64,000 nucleotides of DNA. Source: Ruminococcus sp. (lineage in GTDB: Bacteria; Bacillota; Clostridia; Oscillospirales; Ruminococcaceae). The stretch covers positions 44,070-108,069 of the forward strand of contig JAJQCE010000004.1 of the NCBI GenBank assembly GCA_021202895.1. The letters are read 5' to 3'. A model generated the notes under the pieces. It ran no database searches. It saw only the letters and a program-made list of their open reading frames with translations, and was not told the origin of the DNA. The position numbers and the translations under genes were made by a program. How positions within the stretch are numbered: position 1 is the stretch's first letter; every line of letters starts with the position of its first letter. This document shows, in pieces, positions 35,365 to 44,279 of the stretch.

Positions 35365-35472
35365 GTTAATAAACAGTAAAAAAGCGCACATATTTGTAGA
35401 CCTTTTTTGCTTGCTATGTTATAATAAAAGTATTACAGAAATTTATTTGCCTGAAAAGTGAGGTGAACCAAG

Positions 35473-36630
35473 GTGAACAAGGAAAAAAAGGATTATATAG
35501 TTGACGTTGCAGGGGAGAGGGTTTACCAGAATCAGAGCAAGGAATACTCTGACGCCTATACAGAGTGGAGAAACAATTCAGAAAATAAATTCGCATACCG
35601 CTTTGTTCATGATACCAGAGAGCATATTTACATTGACGGCGAGGGCTATGCCGATGAGCTTGCGGCTCAGGCGGAAAGAGGTGCGCTCAAACGCTGCTTT
35701 GGATTCTTAGGAATACTGATGCTTGTAATGCTTGCGCTTCAGGCACTTTATTATATAGTTGCAAATATAATTTATGACAATCCATTTTTCGGCTGGGTTT
35801 ATTATTCGCAGAGAGATACTCAGCCTGTAGTCACTGCCGAACAGGTGTACCTTTATTCGGTTTTTAAAATCTTAACTCCTGCCGTGTTGATTTTTATTGT
35901 TGCGTTCGTTGTGAAAATTCCGCACAAAATCGCCGTGCCGAACGAGAAATTTAATGTTAGGATCTTCACCTATGGTATTTTTATTTCTCTAATTTTTCTG
36001 GTAGTAAGCCGCTGCTTTGACTATTTTCTCACCGAGCTTTTTTCGCTTGTAAATCTAGACATCAGCTACTACTACTGCACGGACATGGATTCAGCCGCAG
36101 CCTTTGGAGTGTACTATGCGACGGATATGCTGATTTTTCCGATTTTAGCGGAGATACTTTTCAGAGGCTATGTTTTGCAGCTTTTCAGACAGTTCGGAGA
36201 TTTCTTTGCGCTGTTTTTGTCGGCGATATGCTCAGCCTGCTACTATCACGATATTTCAAAGATGATGTATATTTTTGTGTTAAGCGTTATTTTAGGTGTA
36301 ATAACTATACAAAACGGCAATCTCGTTTCCACGGTAATCACCAGGCTTGCAGTTGTTAATCTGTCGTCGCTTTTAAATACAATTTCCGCAGACGCTTCAA
36401 ACCTGCCTTTGAGGCTTATTGAGGTAGCTGTAAGTCTTGTAATAATAATCTGCTCGTTTATTTCTTTAGCGCATATGAACAGTGGTTTGTCAAAATCATT
36501 GGAGCTTTCGGGCGATGGAACAGAGCTTACAATCGCTCAGAAAATGAGGCTTTTGATAAGCTCGGGATGGATTGACGTATTTTTACTGCTCGCACTTGTC
36601 GAGTTGATTCTTTCAGTGAGGTTTATATAA
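35473..36630 (+). CDS. CPBP-family membrane protein with degenerate protease motifs
   Basis: A 385-residue membrane protein read from a GTG at 35473. About 75 soluble residues are followed by eight or so membrane helices. The CPBP (CAAX protease and bacteriocin-processing) core is recognisable at about residues 215-300: AEILFRG replaces the usual EE-x3-R, CYYH supplies the histidine but without the usual Phe four residues before it, and RLAVVN replaces the second histidine motif. One Glu, the Arg and one His remain, so activity is doubtful. Gene order (tadA one base downstream) suggests a housekeeping unit. Only a weak promoter candidate (TATAAT at 35420) was seen in 35365-35472. Confidence 0.75.
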   Translation: MNKEKKDYIVDVAGERVYQNQSKEYSDAYTEWRNNSENKFAYRFVHDTREHIYIDGEGYADELAAQAERGALKRCFGFLGILMLVMLALQALYYIVANIIYDNPFFGWVYYSQRDTQPVVTAEQVYLYSVFKILTPAVLIFIVAFVVKIPHKIAVPNEKFNVRIFTYGIFISLIFLVVSRCFDYFLTELFSLVNLDISYYYCTDMDSAAAFGVYYATDMLIFPILAEILFRGYVLQLFRQFGDFFALFLSAICSACYYHDISKMMYIFVLSVILGVITIQNGNLVSTVITRLAVVNLSSLLNTISADASNLPLRLIEVAVSLVIIICSFISLAHMNSGLSKSLELSGDGTELTIAQKMRLLISSGWIDVFLLLALVELILSVRFI

Positions 36631-36631
36631 A

Positions 36632-37108
36632 ATGGATATTGATTTTCTTTATATGGAATACTGTCTGGAGCTTGCAAAAAAAGCTGCAAGTAATGGCGAC
36701 GTGCCTGTCGGAGCGATTGTTATTGATTCAGACGGCGAAATAATCGGCGAGGGATATAACTGCCGTGAAAGGAACGCTTCCTCGCTTGCTCATGCGGAGC
36801 TTATCGCTATAGAAGAGGCTTCAAAAACGCTTGGAAGCTGGCGGCTTAGCGGCTGTACGCTCTATGTAACGCTTGAGCCTTGCGCTATGTGTGCAGGAGC
36901 GGCGGTAAACAGCCGCATTGAGCGAGTAGTTTTTGGAGCGTATGACAAGCGCTTTGGTGCGTGCGGCTCATGCTTCAATTTGTTTGAGCAGGGGTTAAAT
37001 CACACTCCGCAAATTATCGGAGAACTGATGCAGGAGGAATGTTCAAAAATCCTCACTGAGTTTTTTAAAAGGCTCAGAGAAAAAAAGCAGGTAAAGGAGG
37101 AGTTTTAG
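36632..37108 (+). CDS. tadA: tRNA-specific adenosine deaminase
   Basis: A 158-residue zinc deaminase that converts A34 to inosine in the tRNA-Arg(ACG) wobble position. The zinc ligands and catalytic Glu are in HAELIAIEEA (about residues 53-62) and PCAMCAGA (about 83-90); GACGSCFNL is the family C-terminal block. Length is typical. It lies one base after the CPBP gene, whose end provides the only weak ribosome site (GAGG), suggesting translational coupling. The downstream NUDIX gene overlaps its stop codon. Confidence 0.93.
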   Translation: MDIDFLYMEYCLELAKKAASNGDVPVGAIVIDSDGEIIGEGYNCRERNASSLAHAELIAIEEASKTLGSWRLSGCTLYVTLEPCAMCAGAAVNSRIERVVFGAYDKRFGACGSCFNLFEQGLNHTPQIIGELMQEECSKILTEFFKRLREKKQVKEEF

Positions 37109-37623
37109 TGTCTGAATACTGGGACGTTTTCGATGAGAACCGAAAGCCGCTGAATCGTACCGTAAAGAGAGGAGAACATGAGTTTAAAAAGGGCGAGTAT
37201 CATATTGTGGTTACGATTGTGACTATGAATATGCGCGGCAAGCTGCTATGTACTCTTCGCTCGTATGAAAAGCCGAATTATCCTGACCGTTGGGAAATGA
37301 CTGCTGGCTCTGTGCTTGCGGGAGAGGACAGCCTTACGGCGGCAAAGCGAGAGCTTTTTGAGGAAACGGGGATTAAGGCAGATGATGACGAGATGAAATT
37401 TATCAAGTCTGTAAGAGAAGCTTCGGCATTTGTTGACTGCTACTTTGTCAGAAAGAACGTTGATTTATCTCAAATTGTGCTTCAGGACGGCGAAACTGTT
37501 GCTGTCAAATGGGTAGACAGAAACGAGTTTGAAAAAATGCTCGCTCAGAAGCAGTTTGCAAATCCTGTAGAGAGAAGATTTTTTCAGCTCAAGGATTTTC
37601 TGGTTCAGCAGGGCTTTGTCTAA
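37108..37623 (+). CDS. NUDIX hydrolase
   Basis: A 171-residue protein read from a GTG that overlaps the last base of the tadA stop, with AAGGAGGAG shortly upstream. The NUDIX box is complete: G-x5-E in GSVLAGE and then RELFEETGI, near residues 71-93. The N-terminal WDVFDENRKPLNRTVKRG segment resembles the MutT/IPP-isomerase-like subgroup (YfcD-like) acting on nucleotide sugars or similar compounds; the substrate is unknown. It probably forms one transcript with tadA and the CPBP gene. Confidence 0.88.
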   Translation: MSEYWDVFDENRKPLNRTVKRGEHEFKKGEYHIVVTIVTMNMRGKLLCTLRSYEKPNYPDRWEMTAGSVLAGEDSLTAAKRELFEETGIKADDDEMKFIKSVREASAFVDCYFVRKNVDLSQIVLQDGETVAVKWVDRNEFEKMLAQKQFANPVERRFFQLKDFLVQQGFV

Positions 37624-37645
37624 GAGCGTGTTCACATAAGCCGCT

Positions 37646-38113
37646 CTAATATGTATATTCGCTGAACACTGCGCTTATACTTCCTATCTCAAGTGCTTTT
37701 GGCGAACCGTCCTCGTTAAATTCAAAGCTGTATTCTTCGTTTAAAATTTCACCCTCTTTCTTTCCCTTTACGCATTTGTCAAGCGCATTTACAGTCAGCC
37801 TAAGCGGAGATGAGTTGGAAAGCTCGTCAAGCGAAACTGTGTAGCTAAGCTCGTCAAGCTCTATTTTGCAGTCGATGTCGGTGTAGCTTATTTTCATTCC
37901 CTCTATTGTTTCAGGAGCGGTAATGGTAATTTGCCAGCCGCCGACACTTCTTTTCATTTTCGCACTTGCTTCAAAATCTCCGTCTGTAATTAAAGCGTTA
38001 AGGCTAAAGCTTTCAGGCAGCGAAATTGTTGATTCCTCAGCTTTTGAGCAGGAAAAGAGCGAAGCGGCAAGGGTTAAGCATACTGCACAGTTTATTAAGC
38101 GTGTGAATTTCAT
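37646..38113 (-). CDS. Hypothetical lipoprotein
   Basis: A 155-residue protein with a lipoprotein signal peptide (MKFTRLINCAVCLTLAASLF, then Ser-Cys with Cys22 as the lipid site). The mature part is beta-rich with alternating polar and hydrophobic stretches and no recognised domain. GGAGG lies about 7 bases before the ATG. It converges on the NUDIX gene; a short AGAGCG/CGCTCT hairpin spans the 22-base gap between them. It lies just after the nnr terminator, and no separate promoter was identified. Confidence 0.7.
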   Translation of the reverse strand: MKFTRLINCAVCLTLAASLFSCSKAEESTISLPESFSLNALITDGDFEASAKMKRSVGGWQITITAPETIEGMKISYTDIDCKIELDELSYTVSLDELSNSSPLRLTVNALDKCVKGKKEGEILNEEYSFEFNEDGSPKALEIGSISAVFSEYTY

Positions 38114-38125
38114 AGAATACCTCCG

Positions 38126-38155
38126 ATAAAAAATCCCCCGATTGAAAAATCGAGG
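38126..38155 (-). terminator. Intrinsic terminator after nnr
   Basis: On the minus strand CCCTCGATT pairs with AATCGGGGG around a 4-base loop, followed by ATTTTTT. Confidence 0.9.
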
Positions 38156-38177
38156 GCTAATTTTTTGTGTATTTTTT

Positions 38178-39707
38178 TTATAAAGCTGTGAGAGTGCGCT
38201 TAAATGCGTCTATTATGTCAGTCGCCGTTACAGCGGCGGCGGAAAAATCCTTGCAGAGAATTTCAGCTGTGCGTCCCATTATGTAGTCGCCAAGGCAGCA
38301 GCTCAAGCTTAAGTCAACTCCCTGCGCCGCAAGAGAACCGATTATTCCGGCAAGCATATCTCCCGAACCGCCCTTTGCAAGAGCCGAACAGCCAAAGCTA
38401 GTCACATACGCCTTGTCCTTAAAGAATGTAACGGAAGAAGCGTCCTTGCTGTGAATTATAACGTCGTATTTTTGCACAAGCTCTCGGCAAAGAGCGTATC
38501 TTTCGCTTGCAGCCGAAGCGTTGTCTGTACCGCCAAGTCTTGCCAGCTCGCCGATATGCGGGGTCAAAGCTATCTCACAATTTTTGTCCCTCAGTATATC
38601 TATATTCTTCGCAAGCTGATTTATTCCATCTGCGTCTATAATGAGCGGCTTTTCTACATTTTTAATAAGCTCACTGACAAGCTTTTGCGTAGAGCCTGAT
38701 TGTCCGATTCCGCAGCCTACTAAAACAGCGGAGCTTTCGTTTGCAAGACTAATCAGCCTTGGGATTTCACTTTCGCTTATAAAGCCGTTGCTGTCGGCTT
38801 CAAGCGGCGTATAGACACATTCGGGCGCAAACCCTGCGATTGACGCTATAACGCTTTTAGGCGAAGCTAAATTTACAATTCCGCAGCCTGTGTGAAGCGC
38901 AGCTTTTGAGCAAATTGCCGCCGCACCGATGTAGCTTTCACTGCCGCATATTGCAAGAAGCTTTCCGAAGCTGCCCTTGTGAGAATAGCTGGAGCGGACA
39001 GGCATAAGCTTGTGCAGGTCACTAGCAAAAAGCTCTTTCGTCAGGGTTTTGTCGTCTAAAAGCTCCTCCCAGCTGTTGGGAATGTATATATCGGAAACCG
39101 TAACTCTGCCGCAAAGCTCTCTTGCGGGCAAAAGAACCATGCCAAGCTTTTTAGAATGAAAGGTGACGGTTTTGTCGCATCTCAATGTGCCGTCTGCGGT
39201 CTTGCCGTTTAGGCAGTCGATTCCGCTCGGCATATCGCAGGCGATTTTGCAGGCTTTGGTTTTGCCGATTGCTTTTAAAAAGTCAGAGAGATTATCTCTG
39301 AATTCTCCGTGAAAGCCCGTGCCGAAAATGCAGTCGGCGATTATGTCAAAGCTTTCAGGCTCAGCGTTTGAAGTATCGCACATCCGCACGCTTTCAGGCA
39401 GCTTGGAAAAAGCGTTCTTGGCAAGATTAGTTTTCGGCTCGCCGCTTACAAGGCAGATGGAAATTTCAAACCAAGGCATATTTTCAGCTAAAAGCCTTGC
39501 ACAGACAAAGCCGTCGCCGCCGTTGTTTCCCGTGCCGCATAAAAACAGCAGACTGTGAGCGCCAATTTCAGCGGCGGTGTTGGAAATTTCCTTCGCAAGC
39601 GCCGCACCTGCGTTTTCCATAAGCGTATCAAGCGAAACGCCTAAATCTACAGAAGCCGCTTCAGCCTGCGACATCTGCTTCGGCGTAAGTAATCTGTCGG
39701 GGTTCAT
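38178..39707 (-). CDS. nnr: Bifunctional NAD(P)H-hydrate epimerase / ADP-dependent dehydratase
   Basis: A 509-residue repair enzyme that restores hydrated NADH and NADPH. The N-terminal YjeF domain (residues 1 to about 215) epimerises the hydrate; it shows FLCGTGNNGGDGFVCARLL and MPSGIDCLNGKTADG. The C-terminal YjeF_C/ribokinase-like domain performs the ADP-dependent dehydration; it has LTPHIGELARLGG and the nucleotide/catalytic AKGGSGDMLAGIIGSLAAQG. The start at 39707 is one base after the acpS stop; nnr and acpS are paired in many bacteria. The unit includes the small membrane gene upstream. Confidence 0.96.
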   Translation of the reverse strand: MNPDRLLTPKQMSQAEAASVDLGVSLDTLMENAGAALAKEISNTAAEIGAHSLLFLCGTGNNGGDGFVCARLLAENMPWFEISICLVSGEPKTNLAKNAFSKLPESVRMCDTSNAEPESFDIIADCIFGTGFHGEFRDNLSDFLKAIGKTKACKIACDMPSGIDCLNGKTADGTLRCDKTVTFHSKKLGMVLLPARELCGRVTVSDIYIPNSWEELLDDKTLTKELFASDLHKLMPVRSSYSHKGSFGKLLAICGSESYIGAAAICSKAALHTGCGIVNLASPKSVIASIAGFAPECVYTPLEADSNGFISESEIPRLISLANESSAVLVGCGIGQSGSTQKLVSELIKNVEKPLIIDADGINQLAKNIDILRDKNCEIALTPHIGELARLGGTDNASAASERYALCRELVQKYDVIIHSKDASSVTFFKDKAYVTSFGCSALAKGGSGDMLAGIIGSLAAQGVDLSLSCCLGDYIMGRTAEILCKDFSAAAVTATDIIDAFKRTLTAL

Positions 39708-39708
39708 G

Positions 39709-40077
39709 TTACATTTCCTTTCGGCAGGCTATGCAGAATGCCTGCGCATATTCCTTTGTGTGTGAAATACTTAAGTGAAGCTCAAGTCCCTCAGCCGCCT
39801 TTTTCGCATTTCCTGAAAGCTTAAAATACGGTGCGCCAAGCTCATCGTGAGCAATAGTAATTTCATCAAGCGAAAAGCCTCTGACACCTGTCTTAAGCGA
39901 CTTTGCGAAGGCTTCCTTTGCAGCCCATGCTCCCGCCATAGACTGCGCAGGGTGGGGCGTCAAGCTAAAGCGTTCAATTTCCTCTGCGGAAAACGCACGG
40001 CACATAAAGCTCTCGCTTTCAGCCGATTTTTTTATCCTTGCGACTTCAATTATATCGCAGCCTACGGAGTAAATCAT
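39709..40077 (-). CDS. acpS: Holo-[acyl-carrier-protein] synthase
   Basis: A 122-residue phosphopantetheinyl transferase that moves 4'-phosphopantetheine from CoA to ACP. The metal and substrate motifs GCDIIEVARI (residues 6-15) and WAAKEAFAKSL (about 51-61) are both present, and length is typical. It overlaps the upstream membrane-protein gene by four bases and is followed immediately by nnr. Confidence 0.95.
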   Translation of the reverse strand: MIYSVGCDIIEVARIKKSAESESFMCRAFSAEEIERFSLTPHPAQSMAGAWAAKEAFAKSLKTGVRGFSLDEITIAHDELGAPYFKLSGNAKKAAEGLELHLSISHTKEYAQAFCIACRKEM

Positions 40078-40586
40078 ATAAGCTTCTTAACCGTTCTCGG
40101 GAAAAACTGCTGAATCAGCTCAAGCACCTCAATGCTGGGAGTGAAAACCAAAACTGCGTTTCCAAAGGTTTTGTGCGTAAATCTTAAATAATAGTCGTCA
40201 AGCTCAGGATTGTTGGCACTTGCCTGAATTAAGGTTTCGTCCTCTGAAACGGTGACGTTGCCGCTGTATTTTCCACATTCGCTCACCTTGTGCAGATCAA
40301 CGGTACAAAGCCGCTTGCGCTTGCTCTGGTTTGTGATTTTGTCAATGTCAAGGTCGCTGTTGGTGACAATGTATTCGTATTCAACAAAAAATCTTGTGAT
40401 TATCTGCCAGCCAAAATATACGCTAAGTCCTGCGAATATAATTCCAAACATCATCAGCACAGTGCCTAAGGTTATGGCGATAAAGAAAAACGCCAGTGCG
40501 ATAGACGCTACAATTATACATATGCGGCTTATTTTTTCCGACTGCGTAAGCTCTTTTTTTACTATATACTCTTTAAAAGTATCCAT
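40074..40586 (-). CDS. Membrane protein with paired helices, possibly DUF6106
   Basis: A 170-residue protein starting at the ATG at 40586, chosen for AAAGGA about 9 bases upstream; the longer frame adds 26 residues with no ribosome site. After MDTFKEYIVKKELT come two membrane helices forming a hairpin (about residues 22-44 and 47-68), then a soluble beta-rich domain ending in a basic tail. The start resembles the clostridial DUF6106 family, recalled and unverified. Function unknown. It heads the acpS-nnr unit and overlaps acpS by four bases. Confidence 0.68.
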   Translation of the reverse strand: MDTFKEYIVKKELTQSEKISRICIIVASIALAFFFIAITLGTVLMMFGIIFAGLSVYFGWQIITRFFVEYEYIVTNSDLDIDKITNQSKRKRLCTVDLHKVSECGKYSGNVTVSEDETLIQASANNPELDDYYLRFTHKTFGNAVLVFTPSIEVLELIQQFFPRTVKKLI

Positions 40587-40635
40587 TTGTTTATTTCCTT
40601 TCCAGATGTTTTTGCTGATTATGCTGTTTTCATTA

Positions 40636-40664
40636 ATTATAGCATATCTTAATAAAAAATACAA
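40636..40664 (-). promoter_or_regulatory. Promoter of the membrane protein-acpS-nnr unit
   Basis: On the minus strand TTGTAT (40659-40664) and TATAAT (40636-40641) with a 17-base spacer. Confidence 0.75.
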
Positions 40665-40702
40665 GCCTTTAAAGATGAAAATTAGATGTAATCTTTACAC
40701 GC

Positions 40703-40743
40703 AAAAAAAGACGGCTTTGAAAGGAAATCCTTTTTCAGCCGTC
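40703..40743 (-). terminator. Intrinsic terminator after icd
   Basis: On the minus strand a roughly 14-bp stem (GACGGCT with AGCCGTC, extended by AAAGGA/TCCTTT) is followed by T7. Confidence 0.9.
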
Positions 40744-40760
40744 CGATATTAACTTTTAAA

Positions 40761-41972
40761 TTACAGCAGAGCCTTTAATCTCTCGTCAACCGCCTTGAGG
40801 AAGTCCTCGGTGTTCACCTTGGTCTTGTTTTCAAGCTTTGAGATGAGATACAAATCTCCCGTCATAACTCCCTCTTCAATTGTCTGGATTGTCGCCTTTT
40901 CAAGCTTGTCGGCAAATGCCATAAGCTCAGGCAGGTCGTCAAGCTCGCCTCTCTTGCGAAGCGCACCCGTCCATGCAAAAAGCGTAGCGACAGAGTTTGT
41001 AGAGGTTTCTTCGCCCTTAAGGTACTTGTAGTAGTGACGCTGAACAGTTCCGTGAGCGGCTTCGTACTCGTATATTCCCTCAGGTGAAACAAGCACGGAC
41101 ATCATCATAGCAAGCGAACCGTAGGCAGTTGCAACCATGTCGCTCATTACATCGCCGTCATAGTTCTTGCAAGCCCAGATATATCCGCCGTCGGAGCGTA
41201 CCACTCTTGCGACTGCATCGTCAATAAGCGTGTAGAAATATTCAATTCCTGCCGCTTCAAACTTCTCCTTGTACTCGCTTTCAAAAATTTCAGCGAAGAT
41301 GTCTTTAAAGCGGTGGTCGTACTTTTTCGAGATGGTGTCTTTTGTAGCAAACCATACGTCCTGCTTGGTGTCAAGAGCATAGTTAAAGCAGGCTCTCGCA
41401 AAAGAGGAAATCGAATCGTCACGGTTGTGCAGACCCTGGATAATTCCTGCGCTGCCGTCAAATTCGTGAATCGTTTCACGGCTTACCGTGCCGTCGGGAG
41501 CAGTGCAGACAAGCTCTGTCTTTGAACCCTGCGGAATCTGCATTTCAACGTTTTTGTAGACGTCGCCGTAAGCGTGACGGGCAATCGTAATCGGCTTTGT
41601 CCATGTGGGAATGTAGGGAGTAATGCCCTTTACCAGAATTGGCGCTCTGAACACTGTGCCGTCAAGCATAGCGCGGATAGTTCCGTTCGGCGACTTCCAC
41701 ATCTGCGAGAGATTGTATTCGGGCATTCTTGCGGCGTTCGGTGTGATGGTCGCGCACTTAACCGCAACTCCGTATTTCTTTGTAGCGTTAGCCGAATCAA
41801 TCGTCACCTGATCCTTGGTCTTTTCACGGTATTCAAGTCCCAGATCGTAGTACTCGCTCTTGAGGTCGATATAGGGGAGAATAAGTATATCCTTAATCTC
41901 TTTCCAGATGATTCTCGTCATCTCATCTCCGTCCATCTCAACGAGCGGCGTTTTCATTCTAATCTTTTCCAT
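40761..41972 (-). CDS. icd: NADP-dependent isocitrate dehydrogenase (type II)
   Basis: A 403-residue enzyme converting isocitrate to 2-oxoglutarate and CO2 with NADP. The sequence ([55 protein letters not shown]) is that of the eukaryote-like homodimeric type II IDH rather than the E. coli type. AAAGGAGG lies before the ATG. It follows the aconitase gene after 63 bases, so acn and icd form a two-step route from citrate to 2-oxoglutarate. No citrate synthase or 2-oxoglutarate dehydrogenase is in the window. In anaerobes this branch typically feeds glutamate, which proBA elsewhere in the window would use. Confidence 0.95.
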   Translation of the reverse strand: MEKIRMKTPLVEMDGDEMTRIIWKEIKDILILPYIDLKSEYYDLGLEYREKTKDQVTIDSANATKKYGVAVKCATITPNAARMPEYNLSQMWKSPNGTIRAMLDGTVFRAPILVKGITPYIPTWTKPITIARHAYGDVYKNVEMQIPQGSKTELVCTAPDGTVSRETIHEFDGSAGIIQGLHNRDDSISSFARACFNYALDTKQDVWFATKDTISKKYDHRFKDIFAEIFESEYKEKFEAAGIEYFYTLIDDAVARVVRSDGGYIWACKNYDGDVMSDMVATAYGSLAMMMSVLVSPEGIYEYEAAHGTVQRHYYKYLKGEETSTNSVATLFAWTGALRKRGELDDLPELMAFADKLEKATIQTIEEGVMTGDLYLISKLENKTKVNTEDFLKAVDERLKALL

Positions 41973-42000
41973 TGCATTTTCCTCCTTTGTATTTAAACAG

Positions 42001-42050
42001 GTTTGCCAAAAGCAAACATATTAACTATTAACTGTTCACTCTTCACTCTT
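42001..42050 (-). repeat. Short dispersed repeat, copy 2 (acn-icd junction)
   Basis: Read on the minus strand, GAGTGAAGAGTGAACAGTTAA supplies the last codons and stop of acn and is followed by a hairpin GTTTGC-TTTTG-GCAAAC. Compared with copy 1 at 20112-20155, a C-G pair in the stem is replaced by T-A, keeping the pairing. Confidence 0.5.
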
Positions 42051-43988
42051 TTCCAGCGTTTCTCTTGTGTAGTCAAGCAGTCCTCCCGCAAGAACTATGT
42101 CCTTTGTCCTGCCTGTAAGCTCACAGAGTACCTTGATTTTTGCGCCTGTAGTCTTGTCAAGCACGGTAAGCTCGGTCTTGTCCGCAAGCACGCTTGCCTT
42201 TACGTTCTCAATTTCAATCTCGTCGCCTTGATTGATTTTGTCGTAATCGTCCTCGTTTACAAAGGTGAGCGGTAGGATACCTGCATTTATCAGGTTCGCG
42301 CGGTGTATTCTCGCAAAGCTCTTAACCAGCACGGCTTTTACGCCAAGATACAGCGGAGCAAGAGCCGCATGCTCTCTTGACGAGCCTTGTCCGTAGTTTG
42401 AACCGCCGACTATAATCGACTTGCCCATGTTCTTAGCTCGTCTTGGAAAATCCTCGTCGCATACGGTGAAGCAATGCTCTGAAATTTTCGGAATGTTTGA
42501 ACGAAGCGGAAGAATCTTCGCACCCGCCGGCATAATGTGGTCGGTGGTGATGTTGTCGCCTACCTTTAAGGAAACACTGCACTCTATGCTTTCGTCAAGT
42601 GGAGATGTTTCTGGGAAAGGCTTGATGTTTGGTCCGCGCAGAACCTCAACGCTGTCCATTTCCTCTGCCGAAGCAGGCTCGACTATCATGTTGTCGTTGA
42701 TGACAAAATGCTCGGGGAGCTTAAATTCAGGCATTTCTCCTAAATACTCTCTCGGATCTGTGAGATAGCCTGTGAGAGCCGATACCGCTGCCATTTCAGG
42801 GGAAACAAGGTAAATCTGTCCGTCCTTTGTTCCTGAACGTCCCTCAAAGTTACGGTTAAAGGTTCTGAGCGAAACTCCTGCCGAGTTCGGCGACTGTCCC
42901 ATTCCTATGCACGGTCCGCAGGCGGATTCAAGTATTCTCGCTCCTGCGTCAATCATATCCGAAAGCGCACCGTTCTGAGCAATCATGTTGAGAACCTGCT
43001 TTGAGCCCGGTGCAATCGCAAGCGATACGCTGGGGTCTACAGTCTTGCCCTTGAGAATAAAAGCCACCTTCATCATATCGACAAAGGACGAGTTGGTACA
43101 TGAGCCGATACATACCTGATCTATCTTGAGCTTTCCAATCTCCTCGACAGTTTTAACGTTGTCGGGAGAATGAGGACAGGCTGCCTGCGGCACAAGCTCC
43201 GAAAGATTTATTTCTATAGCTTCGTCATATTCAGCGTCGTCGTCCGCCGCAAGAGGCGTCCAGACGTCCTCTCTGCCCTGAGCCTTAAGAAATTCAAGAG
43301 TTATTTCATCTGATGGGAAAATAGAGGTTGTAGCTCCAAGCTCTGCGCCCATGTTGGTAATTGTCGCACGCTCTGGCACTGAAAGCGACTTAACTCCCTC
43401 GCCGCAGTACTCGATAACCTTGCCTACGCCGCCCTTGACGCTCATAATTCTAAGCACCTGTAGGATAACGTCCTTAGCTGAAACCCACGGTGAAAGCGCA
43501 CCTGTGAGGTTTACCTTGACTACCTTGGGGCAGGTGATGTAGTAGGCTCCGCCGCCCATCGCAACAGCAACGTCCTGTCCGCCTGCGCCTATTGCAATCA
43601 TTCCGATACCGCCGCCCGTAGGGGTATGAGAATCAGAGCCGATAAGTGTCTTGCCCGGCACGCCGAAGCGTTCGAGGTGAACCTGATGGCAGATGCCGTT
43701 GCCCGGACGTGAAAAATAAATTCCGTGCTTTTTGGCTACAGAGCCGATAAAGCGGTGGTCGTCAGCGTTTTCAAAGCCTGACTGGAGCGTGTTGTGGTCG
43801 ATATAGGCGACGCTTCTTTCGGTCTTTACCCTTGGAATACCTATAGCTTCAAATTCAAGATAAGCCATAGTTCCCGTAGCGTCCTGAGTAAGAGTCTGGT
43901 CAATTTTTATTCCAATCTCCTCACCCTTGACATACTCGCCGTCCACGAGATGTTTTCTTAAGATTTTTTCGGTTAGAGTCATACCCAT
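42036..43988 (-). CDS. acn: Aconitate hydratase
   Basis: A 650-residue [4Fe-4S] aconitase that isomerises citrate and isocitrate. The swivel and core domains are in the usual order. Cluster cysteines appear in IGSCTNSSF and in ACGPCIGMG (near residues 297 and 355); SDSHTPTGGGIGMIAIGAGG and the C-terminal GGSNYGQGSSREHAALAP are diagnostic. At 650 residues it is the shorter clostridial/mitochondrial-like form rather than the 890-residue AcnA. The ATG at 43988 has AAAGGA about 10 bases upstream. The last few codons and the stop lie in a dispersed repeat, so the extreme C-terminus may be recently altered. icd is downstream. Confidence 0.95.
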   Translation of the reverse strand: MGMTLTEKILRKHLVDGEYVKGEEIGIKIDQTLTQDATGTMAYLEFEAIGIPRVKTERSVAYIDHNTLQSGFENADDHRFIGSVAKKHGIYFSRPGNGICHQVHLERFGVPGKTLIGSDSHTPTGGGIGMIAIGAGGQDVAVAMGGGAYYITCPKVVKVNLTGALSPWVSAKDVILQVLRIMSVKGGVGKVIEYCGEGVKSLSVPERATITNMGAELGATTSIFPSDEITLEFLKAQGREDVWTPLAADDDAEYDEAIEINLSELVPQAACPHSPDNVKTVEEIGKLKIDQVCIGSCTNSSFVDMMKVAFILKGKTVDPSVSLAIAPGSKQVLNMIAQNGALSDMIDAGARILESACGPCIGMGQSPNSAGVSLRTFNRNFEGRSGTKDGQIYLVSPEMAAVSALTGYLTDPREYLGEMPEFKLPEHFVINDNMIVEPASAEEMDSVEVLRGPNIKPFPETSPLDESIECSVSLKVGDNITTDHIMPAGAKILPLRSNIPKISEHCFTVCDEDFPRRAKNMGKSIIVGGSNYGQGSSREHAALAPLYLGVKAVLVKSFARIHRANLINAGILPLTFVNEDDYDKINQGDEIEIENVKASVLADKTELTVLDKTTGAKIKVLCELTGRTKDIVLAGGLLDYTRETLEKSEE

Positions 43989-44048
43989 GCGAAAAACAGT
44001 CCTTTCTTTTTATGAAATAGAGCAAAGCTTAAATGCTCCTCTACAACT

Positions 44049-44077
44049 ATTATACTCCTTTTTCATTCATTTGTCAA
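44049..44077 (-). promoter_or_regulatory. Promoter of acn-icd
   Basis: On the minus strand perfect TTGACA (44072-44077) and TATAAT (44049-44054) with a 17-base spacer. The rest of 44078-44213 shows nothing further. Confidence 0.88.
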
Positions 44078-44213
44078 GCCGTGAAAATGAATAAGTAGGA
44101 ATAGTTTCCTGCATATTTTGTTAATTTTTCCTTACAACATACAAATAAAATGAATTTTGCAGCCTTTGTTTATGCAAAATTATCAATAGCTCTAAAAGCG
44201 GCGGTGCAAAACA

Positions 44214-44247
44214 TAAAAAACCGCTCTCGTTTTAAAGCGAGGGCGGT
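44214..44247 (-). terminator. Intrinsic terminator after aspartate kinase
   Basis: On the minus strand ACCGCCCTCG pairs with CGAGAGCGGT (one mismatch) around a short AT loop, followed by T6. Confidence 0.9.
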
Positions 44248-44279
44248 AATTATTGCTTTTAAGTCTTCTTTGCAGCTGC

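Noticed and set aside
41574..41996. 140-codon plus-strand frame opposite icd
   Set aside because: It is antisense to a clear enzyme gene and shows no family features.
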